In this document: one piece after another, positions 1-13,124 of the stretch
Position numbering within the stretch: position 1 is the first letter of the stretch
Layout: each line of letters starts with the position of its first letter
From: Asterias amurensis
Lineage: Eukaryota > Echinodermata > Asteroidea > Forcipulatida > Asteriidae
Assembly: GCF_032118995.1 (NCBI RefSeq)
Contig: NC_092669.1
Location: forward strand, 3,161,501 to 3,225,500
DNA: 64,000 bases
Direction: 5' to 3'
Made by a program: the position numbers and the translations under genes
The notes under the pieces: generated by a model
What the model was told of the DNA's origin: nothing
Databases searched by the model: none
What the model saw: only the letters and a program-made list of their open reading frames with translations

Positions 1-470
1 ATTAGAATTTCAAAGTTTTAGGGCGGCTTCCAGAGTTCTTGACACCGAAAATGACAACTAGGCAGCTATGCTCCGAAACGAACTCAACAAGCCTCACTAC
101 GGGATTTTTGTGCACAAAGAAAATCCAAAGTTCGACGGATAAATTTGACCCCTAATCATTACTCAATCTTAACAAGTTTAGCACCACTGGAATGACAATT
201 TCAAGGGCTTTCTTCTCGTACTACACTTAGTGCTATGGTGATTTTCAAGGCGAGTCTAGAGGTCAGGGAGTGGAACCGACACACCCCCGAGATGTAAGGC
301 ATTTAATGCATGATACACACGGCACGTGGTGAACATTGGAGAAAAAAATATATTCATTGAAAAAAAGCCCGGACTTATAAAAACCTTCAGCTATACTTTT
401 GATTCATTCTGGAACTAAAAATGCTAGAGAATCAGAATTTGTACCTAAGTCATCCTGGCATATCCCTGCA

Positions 471-3400
471 TTAGAATTTCAAAGTTTTAGGGCAGCTTCC
501 AGAGTTCTTGATACCAAAAATGACAAGTAGGCAGCTGTGCTCCGAAATGAGCTGAAAAAGCCTCACTACGGGATTTTTGTGCACAAAGAAAATCCAAAGT
601 TCGACGGATAAATTTGACCCCAAATCATTACTCAATCTTAACAAGTTTAGCACCACTGGAATGACAATTTCAAGGGCTTTCCTCTCGTACTAAACTTAGT
701 GCTATGGTGATTTTCAAAGCGAGGCTAGAGGTCAGGGAGTGGAACCGACACACCCCCGAGATGTAAGGCATTTAATGCATGGTACACACGGCACGTGGTG
801 AACATTGGAGAAAAAAATATATTCATTGAAAAAAAGCCCGGACTTATAAAAACCTTCAGCTATACTTTTGATTCATTCTGGAACTAAAAATGCTAGAGAA
901 ACAGAATTTGTACCTAAGTCATCCTGGCATATCCCTGCATACGAATTTCAAAGTTTTAGGGCGGCTTCCATAGTTCTTGACACCGAAAATGACAACTAGG
1001 GAGCTATGCTCCGAAACGAACTCAACAAGCCTCACTACGGGATTTTTGTGCCCAAAAATAATCCAAAGTTCGACGGATAAATTTGACCCCAAATCATTAC
1101 TCAATATTAACAGATTTAGCACCACTGGAATGGCAATTTCAAGGGCTTTTCTCTCGTACTAAACTTAGTGCTATGGTGATTTTCAAAGCGAGGCTAGAGG
1201 TCAGGGAGTGGAACCGACACACCCCCGAGATTTTAGGCATTTAATGCATGATACACACGGCACGTGGTGAACATTGGAGAACAAAAATATATTCATTGAA
1301 AAAAGCCCGGACTTCAAAAAACCTTCAGCTATACTTTTGATTCATTCTGGAACTAAAAATGCTAGAGAAACAAAATTTGCACCTATATCATCCTGGCATA
1401 TCCCTGCATTAGAATTTCAAAGTTTTAGGGCGGCTTCCAGAGTTCTTGACACCGAAAATGACAACTAGGCAGCTATGCTCCGAAACGAACTCAACAAGCC
1501 TCACTACGGGATTTTTGTGCACAAAGAAAATCCAAAGTTCGACGGATAAATTTTACCCCTAATCATTACTCAATCTTAACAAGTTTAGCACCACTGGAAT
1601 GACAATTTCAAGGGCTTTCTTCTCGTACTACACTTAGTGCTATGGTGATTTTCAAAGCGAGGCTAGAGGTCAGGGAGTGGAACCGACACACCCCCGAGAT
1701 GTAAGGCATTTAATGCATGATACACACGGCACGTGGTGAACATTGGAGAAAAAAATATATTCATTGAAAAAAAGCCCGGACTTATAAAAACCTTCAGCTA
1801 TACTTTTGATTCATTCTGGAACTAAAAATGCTAGAGAATCAGAATTTGTACCTAAGTCATCCTGGCATATCCCTGCATACGAATTTCAAAGTTTTAGGGC
1901 GGCTTCCATAGTTCTTGACACCGAAAATGACAACTAGGCAGCTATGCTCCGAAACGAACTCAACAAGCCTCACTACGGGATTTTTGTGCACAAAAATAAT
2001 CCAAAGTTCGACGGATAAATTTGACCCCAAATCATTACTCAATATTAACAGATTTAGAACCACTGGAATGGCAATTTCAAGGGCTTTCCTCTCGTACTAA
2101 ACTTAGTGCTATGGTCATTTTCAAAGCGAGGCTAGAGGTCAGGGAGTGGAACCGACACACCCCCGAGATGTTAGGCATTTAATGCATTATACACACGGCA
2201 CGTGGTGAACATTGGAGAAAAAAAATATATTCATTGAAAAAAAAGCCCGGACTTATAAAAACCTTCAGCTATACTTTTGATTCATTCTGGAACTAAAAAT
2301 GCTAGAAAAACAAAATTTGCACCTATATCATCCTTGCATATCCCTGCATTAGAATTTCAAAGTTTTAGGGCGGCTTCCAGAGTTCTTGATACCGAAAATG
2401 ACAAGTAGGCAGCTGTGCTCCGAAATGAACTGAAAAAGCCTCACTACGGGATTTTTGTGCACAAAGAAAATCCAAAGTTCGACGGATAAATTTGACCCCA
2501 AATCATTACTCAATCTTAACAAGTTTAGCACCACTGGAATGACAATTTCAAGGGCTTTCCTCTCGTACTAAACTTAGTGCTATGGTGATTTTCAAAGCGA
2601 GGCTAGAGGTCAGGGAGTGGAACCGACACACCCCCGAGATGTAAGGCATTTAATGCATGATACACACGGCACTTGGTGAACATTGGAGAAAAAAAATATA
2701 TTCATTGAAAAAAAGCCCGGACTTATAAAAACCTTCAGCTATACTTTTGATTCATTCTGGAACTAAAAATGCTAGAGAATCAGAATTTGTACCTAAGTCA
2801 TCCTGGCATATCCCTGCATACGAATTTCAAAGTTTTAGGGCGGCTTCCATAGTTCTTGACACCGAAAATGACAACTAGGCAGCTATGCTCCGAAACGAAC
2901 TCAACAAGCCTCACTACGGGATTTTTGTGCACAAAAATAATCCAAAGTTCGACGGATAAATTTGACCCCAAATCATTACTCAATCTTAACAAGTTTAGCA
3001 CCACTGGAATGACAATTTCAAGGGCTTTCCTCTCGTACTAAACTGAGTGCTATGGTGATTTTCAAAGCGAGGCTAGAGGTCAGGGAGTGGAACCGACACA
3101 CCCCCGAGAAGTAAGGCATTTAATGCATGGTACACACGGCACGTGGTGAACATTGGAGAAAAAAATATATTCATTGAAAAAAAGCCCGGACTTATAAAAA
3201 CCTTCAGCTATACTTTTGATTCATTCTGGAACTAAAAATGCTAGAGAAACAGAATTTGTACCTAAGTCATCCTGGCATATCCCTGCATACGAATTTCAAA
3301 GTTTTAGGGCGGCTTCCATAGTTCTTGACACCGAAAATGACAACTAGGCAGCTATGCTCCGAAACGAACTCAACAAGCCTCACTACGGGATTTTTGTGCC

Positions 3401-6400
3401 CAAAAATCATCAAAAGTTCGACGGATAAATTTGACCCCAAATCATTACTCAATATTAACAGATTTAGCACCACTGGAATGGCAATTTCAAGGGCTTTCCT
3501 CTCGTACTAAACTTAATGCTATGGTGATTTTCACAGCGAGGCTAGAGGTCAGGGAGTGGAACCGACACACCCCCGAGATTTTAGGCATTTAATGCATGAT
3601 ACACACGGCACGTGGTGAACATTGGAGAACAAAAATATATTCATTGAAAAAAGCCCGGACTTCAAAAAACCTTCAGCTATACTTTTGATTCATTCTGGAA
3701 CTAAAAATGCTAGAGAAACAAAATTTGCACCTATATCATCCTGGCATATCCCTGCATTAGAATTTCAAAGTTTTAGGGCGGCTTCCAGAGTTCTTGACAC
3801 CGAAAATGACAACTAGGCAGCTATGCTCCGAAACGAACTCAACAAGCCTCACTACGGGATTTTTGTGCACAAAGAAAATCCAAAGTTCGACGGATAAATT
3901 TGACCCCTAATCATTACTCAATCTTAACAAGTTTAGCACCAGTGGAATGACAATTTCAAGGGCTTTCTTCTCGTACTACACTTAGTGCTATGGTGATTTT
4001 CAAGGCGAGGCTAGAGGTCAGGGAGTGGAACCGACACACCCCCGAGATGTAAGGCATTTAATGCATGATACACACGGCACGTGGTGAACATTGGAGAAAA
4101 AAATATATTCATTGAAAAAAAGCCCGGACTTATAAAAAACCTTCAGCTATACTTTTGATTCATTCTGGAACTAAAAATGCTAGAAAAACAAAATTTGCAC
4201 CTATACCATCCTGGCATATCCCTGCATTAGAATTTCAAAGTTTTAGGGCGGCTTCCAGAGTTCTTGATACCGAAAATGACAAGTAGGCAGCTGTGCTCCG
4301 AAATGAACTGAAAAAGCCTCACTACGGGATTTTTGTGCACAAAGAAAATCCAAAGTTCGACGGATAAATTTGACCCCAAATCATTACTCAATCTTAACAA
4401 GTTTAGCACCACTGGAATGACAATTTCAAGGGCTTTCCTCTCGTACTAAACTTAGTGCTATGGTGATTTTCAAAGCGAGGCTAGAGGTCAGGGAGTGGAA
4501 CCGACACACCCCGGAGATGTAAGGCATTTAATGCATGATACACACGGCACGTGGTGAACATTGGAGAAAAAAAATATATTCATTGAAAAAAAGCCCGGAC
4601 TTATAAAAACCTTCAGCTATACTTTTGATTCATTCTGGAACTAAAAATGCTAGAGAATCAGAATTTGCACCTATATCATCCTGGCATATCCCTGCATTAG
4701 AATTTCAAAGTTTTAGGGCGGCTTCCATAGTTCTTGACACCGAAAATGACAACTAGGCAGCTATGCTCCGAAACGAACTCAACAAGCCTCACTACGGGAT
4801 TTTTGTGCACAAAAATAATCCAAAGTTCGACGGATAAATTTGACCCCAAATCATTACTCAATCTTAACAAGTTTAGCACCACTGGAATGACAATTTCAAG
4901 GGCTTTGCTCTCGTACTAAACTGAGTGCTATGGTGATTTTCAAAGCGAGGCTAGAGGTCAGGGAGTGGAACCGACACACCCCCGAGATGTAAGGCATTTA
5001 ATGCATGATACACACGGCACGTGGTGAACATTGGAGAAAAAAAATATATTCATTGAAAAAAAGCCCGGACTTATAAAAACCTTCAGCTATACTTTTGATT
5101 CATTCTGGAACTAAAAATGCTAGAGGAACAAAATTAGCACCTATATCATCCTTGCATATCCCTGCATTAGAATTTCAAAGTTTTAGGGCGGCTTCCAGAG
5201 TTCTTGACACCGAAAATGACAACTAGGCAGCTATGCTCCGAAACGAACTCAACAAGCCTCACTACGGGATTTTTGTGCACAAAGAAAATCAAAAGTTCGA
5301 CGGATAAATTTGACCCCTAATCATTACACAATCTTAATAAGTTTAGCACCACTGGAATGACAATTTCAAGGGCTTTCTTCTCGTACTAAACTTAGTGCTA
5401 TGGTGATTTTCAGAGCGAGGCTAGAGGTCAGGGAGTGGAACCGACACAACCCCGAGATGTGAGGCATTTAATGCATGATACACACGGCACGTGGTAAACA
5501 TTGGAGAAAAAAATATATTCATTGAAAAAAAAGGCCGGACTTATAAAAACCTTCAGCTATACTTTTGATTCATTCTGGAACTAAAAATGCTAGAGAAACA
5601 GAATTTGTACCTAAGTCATCCTGGCATATCCCTGCATACGAATTTCAAAGTTTTAGGGCGGCTTCCATAGTTCTTGACACCGAAAATGACAACTAGGCAG
5701 CTATGCTCCGAAACGAACTCAACAAGCCTCACTACGGGATTTTTGTGCCCAAAAATAATCCAAAGTTCGACGGATAAATTTGACCCCAAATCATTACTCA
5801 ATATTAACAAGTTTAGCACCACTGGAATGGCAATTTCAAGGGCTTTCCTCTCGTACTAAACTTAGTGCTATGGTGATTTTCAAAGCGAGGCTACAGGTCA
5901 GGGAGTGGAACCGACACACCCCCGAGATGTTAGGCATTTAATGCATTATACACACGGCACGTGGTGAACATTGGAGAAAAAAAATATATTCATTGAAAAA
6001 AAAGCCCGGACTTATAAAAACCTTCAGCTATACTTTTGATTCATTCTGGAACAAAAAATGCTAGAAAAACAAAATTTGTACCTATATCATCCTGGCATAT
6101 CCCTGCATTAGAATTTCAAAGTTTTAGGGCGGCTTCCAGAGTTCTTGATACCGAAAATGACAAGTAGGCAGCTGTGCTCCGAAATGAACTGAAAAAGCCT
6201 CACTACGGGATTTTTGTGCACAAAGAAAATCCAAAGTTCGACGGATAAATTTGACCCCAAATCATTACTCAATCTTAACAAGTTTAGCACCACTGGAATG
6301 ACAATTTCAAGGGCTTTCCTCTCGTACTAAACTTAGTGCTATGGTGATTTTCAAAGCGAGGCTAGAGGTCAGGGAGTGGAACCGACACACCCCCGAGATG

Positions 6401-9400
6401 TAAGGCATTTAATGCATGATACACACGGCACGTGGTGAACATTGGAGAAAAAAAATATATTCATTGAAAAAAAGCCCGGACTTATAAAAACCTTCAGCTA
6501 TACTTTTGATTCATTCTGGAACTAAAAATGCTAGAGAATCAGAATTTGCACCTATATCATCCTGGCATATCCCTGCATTAGAATTTCAAAGTTTTAGGGC
6601 GGCTTCCATAGTTCTTGACACCGAAAATGACAACTAGGCAGCTATGCTCCGAAACGAACTCAACAAGCCTCACTACGGGATTTTTGTGCACAAAAATAAT
6701 CCAAAGTTCGACGGATAAATTTGACCCCAAATCATTACTCAATCTTAACAAGTTTAGCACCACTGGAATGACAATTTCAAGGGCTTTGCTCTCGTACTAA
6801 ACTGAGTGCTATGGTGATTTTCAAAGCGAGGCTAGAGGTCAGGGAGTGGAACCGACACACCCCCGAGATGTAAGGCATTTAATGCATGATACACACGGCA
6901 CGTGGTGAACATTGGAGAAAAAAAATATATTCATTGAAAAAAAGCCCGGACTTATAAAAACCTTCAGCTATACTTTTGATTCATTCTGGAACTAAAAATG
7001 CTAGAGAAACAAAATTTGCACCTATATCATCCTTGCATATCCCTGCATTAGAATTTCAAAGTTTTAGGGCGGCTTCCAGAGTTCTTGACACCGAAAATGA
7101 CAACTAGGCAGCTATGCTCCGAAACGAACTCAACAAGCCTCACTACGGGATTTTTGTGCACAAAGAAAATCAAAAGTTCGACGGATAAATTTGACCCCTA
7201 ATCATTACACAATCTTAATAAGTTTAGCACCACTGGAATGACAATTTCAAGGGCTTTCTTCTCGTACTAAACTTAGTGCTATGGTGATTTTCAGAGCGAG
7301 GCTAGAGGTCAGGGAGTGGAACCGACACAACCCCGAGATGTGAGGCATTTAATGCATGATACACACGGCACGTGGTAAACATTGGAGAAAAAAATATATT
7401 CATTGAAAAAAAAGGCCGGACTTATAAAAACCTTCAGCTATACTTTTGATTCATTCTGGAACTAAAAATGCTAGAGAAACAGAATTTGTACCTAAGTCAT
7501 CCTGGCATATCCCTGCATACGAATTTCAAAGTTTTAGGGCGGCTTCCATAGTTCTTGACACCGAAAATGACAACTAGGCAGCTATGCTCCGAAACGAACT
7601 CAACAAGCCTCACTACGGGATTTTTGTGCCCAAAAATAATCCAAAGTTCGACGGATAAATTTGACCCCAAATCATTACTCAATATTAACAGATTTAGCAC
7701 CACTGGAATGGCAATTTCAAGGGCTTTCCTCTCGTACTAAACTTAGTGCTATGGTGATTTTCAAAGCGAGGCTACAGGTCAGGGAGTGGAACCGACACAC
7801 CCCCGAGATGTTAGGCATTTAATGCATTATACACACGGCACGTGGTGAACATTGGAGAAAAAAAATATATTCATTGAAAAAAAAGCCCGGACTTATAAAA
7901 ACCTTCAGCTATACTTTTGATTCATTCTGGAACAAAAAATGCTAGAAAAACAAAATTTGTACCTATATCATCCTGGCATATCCCTGCATTAGAATTTCAA
8001 AGTTTTAGGGCGGCTTCCAGAGTTCTTGATACCGAAAATGACAAGTAGGCAGCTGTGCTCCGAAATGAACTGAAAAAGCCTCACTACGGGATTTTTGTGC
8101 ACAAAGAAAATCCAAAGTTCGACGGATAAATTTGACCCCAAATCATTACTCAATCTTAACAAGTTTAGCACCACTGGAATGACAATTTCAAGGGCTTTCC
8201 TCTCGTACTAAACTTAGTGCTATGGTGATTTTCAAAGCGAGGCTAGAGGTCACGGAGTGGAACCGACACACCCCCGAGATGTAAGGCATTTAATGCATGA
8301 TACACACGGCACGTGGTGAACATTGGAGAAAAAAAATATATTCATTGAAAAAAAGCCCGGACTTATAAAAACCTTCAGCTATACTTTTGATTCATTCTGG
8401 AACTAAAAATGCTAGAGAAACAAAATTTGCACCTATATCATCCTTGCATATCCCTGCATTAGAATTTCAAAGTTTTAGGGCGGCTTCCAGAGTTCTTGAC
8501 ACCGAAAATGACAACTAGGCAGCTATGCTCCGAAACGAACTCAACAAGCCTCACTACGGGATTTTTGTGCACAAAGAAAATCAAAAGTTCGACGGATAAA
8601 TTTGACCCCAAATCATTACACAATCTTAACAAGTTTAGCACCACTGGAATGACAATTTCAAGGGCTTTCTTCTCGTACTAAACTTAGTGCTATGGTGATT
8701 TTCAGAGCGAGGCTAGAGGTCAGGGAGTGGAACCGACACAACCCCGAGATGTGAGGCATTTAATGCATGATACACACGGCACGTGGTAAACATTGGAGAA
8801 AAAAATATATTCATTGAAAAAAAAGGCCGGACTTATAAAAACCTTCAGCTATACTTTTGATTCATTCTGGAACTAAAAATGCTAGAGAAACAGAATTTGT
8901 ACCTAAGTCATCCTGGCATATCCCTGCATACGAATTTCAAAGTTTTAGGGCGGCTTCCATAGTTCTTGACACCGAAAATGACAACTAGGCAGCTATGCTC
9001 CGAAACGAACTCAACAAGCCTCACTACGGGATTTTTGTGCCCAAAAATAATCCAAAATTTGACCCCAAATCATTACTCAATATTAACAGATTTAGCACCA
9101 CTGGAATGGCAATTTCAAGGGCTTTCCTCTCGTACTAAACTTAGTGCTATGGTGATTTTCAAAGCGAGGCTACAGGTCAGGGAGTGGAACCGACACACCC
9201 CCGAGATGTTAGGCATTTAATGCATTATACACACGGCACGTGGTGAACATTGGAGAAAAAAAATATATTCATTGAAAAAAAAGCCCGGACTTATAAAAAC
9301 CTTCAGCTATACTTTTGATTCATTCTGGAACAAAAAATGCTAGAAAAACAAAATTTGTACCTATATCATCCTGGCATATCCCTGCATTAGAATTTCAAAG

Positions 9401-12400
9401 TTTTAGGGCGGCTTCCAGAGTTCTTGATACCGAAAATGACAAGTAGGCAGCTGTGCTCCGAAATGAACTGAAAAAGCCTCACTACGGGATTTTTGTGCAC
9501 AAAGAAAATCCAAAGTTCGACGGATAAATTTGACCCCAAATCATTACTCAATCTTAACAAGTTTAGCACCACTGGAATGACAATTTCAAGGGCTTTCCTC
9601 TCGTACTAAACTTAGTGCTATGGTGATTTTCAAAGCGAGGCTAGAGGTCAGGGAGTGGAACCGACACACCCCCGAGATGTAAGGCATTTAATGCATGATA
9701 CACACGGCACGTGGTGAACATTGGAGAAAAAAAATATATTCATTGAAAAAAAGCCCGGACTTATAAAAACCTTCAGCTATACTTTTGATTCATTCTGGAA
9801 CTAAAAATGCTAGAGAATCAAAATTTGTACCTAAGTCATCCTGGCATATCCCTGCATACGAATTTCAAAGTTTTAGGGCGGCTTCCATAGTTCTTGACAC
9901 CGAAAATGACAACTAGGCAGCTATGCTCCGAAACGAACTCAACAAGCCTCACTACGGGATTTTTGTGCACAAAAATAATCCAAAGTTCGACGGATAAATT
10001 TGACCCCAAATCATTACTCAATCTTAACAAGTTTAGCACCACTGGAATGACAATTTCAAGGGCTTTGCTCTCGTACTAAACTGAGTGCTATGGTGATTTT
10101 CAAAGCGAGGCTAGAGGTCAGGGAGTGGAACCGACACACCCCCGAGATGTAAGGCATTTAATGCATGATACACACGGCACGTGGTGAACATTGGAGAAAA
10201 AAAATATATTCATTGAAAAAAAGCCCGGACTTATAAAAACCTTCAGCTATACTTTTGATTCATTCTGGAACTAAAAATGCTAGAGAAACAAAATTTGCAC
10301 CTATATCATCCTTGCATATCCCTGCATTAGAATTTCAAAGTTTTAGGGCGGCTTCCAGAGTTCTTGACACCGAAAATGACAACTAGGCAGCTATGCTCCG
10401 AAACGAACTCAACAAGCCTCACTACGGGATTTTTGTGCACAAAGAAAATCAAAAGTTCGACGGATAAATTTGACCCCTAATCATTACACAATCTTAACAA
10501 GTTTAACACCACTGGAATGACAATTTCAAGGGCTTTCTTCTCGTACTAAACTTAGTGCTATGGTGATTTTCAAAGCGAGGCTAGAGGTCAGGGAGTGGAA
10601 CCGACACAACCCCGAGATGTGAGGCATTTAATGCATGATACACACGGCACGTGGTAAACATTGGAGAAAAAAATATATTCATTGAAAAAAAAGGCCGGAC
10701 TTATAAAAACCTTCAGCTATACTTTTGATTCATTCTGGAACTAAAAATGCTAGAGAAACAGAATTTGTACCTAAGTCATCCTGGCATATCCCTGCATACG
10801 AATTTCAAAGTTTTAGGGCGGCTTCCATAGTTCTTGACACCGAAAATGACAACTAGGCAGCTATGCTCCGAAACGAACTCAACAAGCCTCACTACGGGAT
10901 TTTTGTGCCCAAAAATAATCCAAAGTTCGACGGATAAATTTGACCCCAAATCATTACTCAATATTAACAGATTTAGCACCACTGGAATGGCAATTTCAAG
11001 GGCTTTCCTCTCGTACTAAACTTAGTGCTATGGTGATTTTCAAAGCGAGGCTACAGGTCAGGGAGTGGAACCGACACACCCCCGAGATGTTAGGCATTTA
11101 ATGCATTATACACACGGCACGTGGTGAACATTGGAGAAAAAAATATATTCATTAAAAAAAAAGCCCGGACTTATAAAAACCTTCAGCTATACTTTTGATT
11201 CATTCTGGAACAAAAAATGCTAGAAAAACAAAATTTGTACCTATATCATCTTGGCATATCCCTGCATTAGAATTTCAAAGTTTTAGGGCGGCTTCCAGAG
11301 TTCTTGATACCGAAAATGACAAGTAGGCAGCTGTGCTCCGAAATGAACTGAAAAAGCCTCACTACGGGATTTTTGTGCACAAAGAAAATCCAAAGTTCGA
11401 CGGATAAATTTGACCCCAAATCATTACTCAATCTTAACAAGTTTAGCACCACTGGAATGACAATTTCAAGGGCTTTCCTCTCGTACTAAACTTAGTGCTG
11501 TGGTGATTTTAAAAGCGAGGCTAGAGGTCAGGGAGTGGAACCGACACACCCCCGAGATGTAAGGCATTTAATGCATGATACACACGGCACGAGGTGAACA
11601 TTGGAGAAAAAAAATATATTCATTGAAAAAAAGCCCGGACTTATAAAAACCTTCAGCTATACTTTTGATTCATTCTGGAACTAAAAATGCTAGAGAAACA
11701 AAATTTGCACCTATATCATCCTTGCATATCCCTGCATTAGAATTTCAAAGTTTTAGGGCGGCTTCCAGAGTTCTTGACACCGAAAATGACAACTAGGCAG
11801 CTATGCTCCGAAACGAACTCAACAAGCCTTACTACGGGATTTTTGTGCACAAAAATAATCCAAAGTTCGACGGATAAATTTGACCCCAAATCATTACTCA
11901 ATCTTAACAAGTTTAGCACCACTGGAATGACAATTTCAAGGGCTTTGCTCTCGTACTAAACTTTGTGCTATGGTGATTTTCAAAGCGAGGCTAGAGGTCA
12001 GGGAGTGGAACCGACACACCCCCGAGATGTAAGGCATTTAATGCATGATACACACGGCACGTGGTGAACATTGGAGAAAAAAAATATATTCATTGAAAAA
12101 AAGCCCGGACTTATAAAAACCTTCAGCTATACTTTTGATTCATTCTGGAACTAAAAATGCTAGAGAAACAAAATTTGCACCTATATCATCCTTGCATATC
12201 CCTGCATTAGAATTTCAAAGTTTTAGGGCGGCTTCCAGAGTTCTTGACACCGAAAATGACAACTAGGCAGCTATGCTCCGAAACGAACTCAACAAGCCTC
12301 ACTACGGGATTTTTGTGCACAAAGAAAATCAAAAGTTCGACGGATAAATTTGACCCCTAATCATTACACAATCTTAACAAGTTTAGCACCACTGGAATGA

Positions 12401-13124
12401 CAATTTCAAGGGCTTTCTTCTCGTACTAAACTTAGTGCTATGGTGATTTTCAGAGCGAGGCTAGAGGTCAGGGAGTGGAACCGACACAACCCCGAGATGT
12501 GAGGCATTTAATGCATGATACACACGGCACGTGGTAAACATTGGAGAAAAAAATATATTCATTGAAAAAAAAGGCCGGACTTATAAAAACCTTCAGCTAT
12601 ACTTTTGATTCATTCTGGAACTAAAAATGCTAGAGAAACAGAATTTGTACCTAAGTCATCCTGGCATATCCCTGCATACGAATTTCAAAGTTTTAGGGCG
12701 GCTTCCATAGTTCTTGACACCGAAAATGACAACTAGGCAGCTATGCTCCGAAACGAACTCAACAAGCCTCACTACGGGATTTTTGTGCACAAAAATAATC
12801 CAAAGTTCGACGGATAAATTTGACCCCAAATCATTACTCAATATTAACAGATTTAGCACCACTGGAATGGCAATTTCAAGGGCTTTCCTCTCGTACTAAA
12901 CTTAGTGCTATGGTGATTTTAAAAGCGAGGCTAGAGGTCAGGGAGTGGAACCGACACACCCCCGAGATTTTAGGCATTTAATGCATGATACACACGGCAC
13001 GTGGTGAACATTGGAGAACAAAAATATATTCATTGAAAAAAGCCCGGACTTAAAAAAACCTTCAGCTATACTTTTGATTCATTCTGGAACTAAAAATGCT
13101 AGAGAAACAAAATTTGCACCTATA
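471..13124 (+). repeat. Higher-order satellite block, mainly 4-monomer (about 1,880 bp) units
   Basis: One monomer subtype, marked by AAATGAACTGAAAAAGCC and GACAAGTAGGCAGCTGTG, recurs at 471, 2349, 4227, 6108, 7989, 9387 and 11267. Steps are 1878, 1878, 1881, 1881, 1398 and 1880 bp, so the period is four monomers, with one three-monomer unit (7989-9386). Units at 4227 and 6108 are almost identical and share private variants such as GGTAAACATTGG, AAAGGCCGGAC, GCTACAGGTC and GGAACAAAAAATGC. In the first 5 kb another subtype recurs at 919, 3267 and 5616 (steps of 2348 and 2349 bp, five monomers), so the composition of units was reshuffled there. Confidence 0.9.

Noticed and set aside
121..150. 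AGTTCGACGGATAAATTTG as a CENP-B-like box
   Set aside because: It has TTCG and an A at the right spacing but lacks the CGGG half of the box.
130..290. Pol III tRNA- or 5S-like promoter in the satellite monomer
   Set aside because: AGTTCGACGG only loosely resembles a B box and no A box lies at a proper distance; no tRNA fold can be drawn.
471..656. Recurring 61-68 aa minus-strand and 61-90 aa plus-strand ORFs in the satellite
   Set aside because: They overlap each other on opposite strands, are broken in about one monomer in four, and follow directly from low divergence between monomers. No start context, splice sites or domain.
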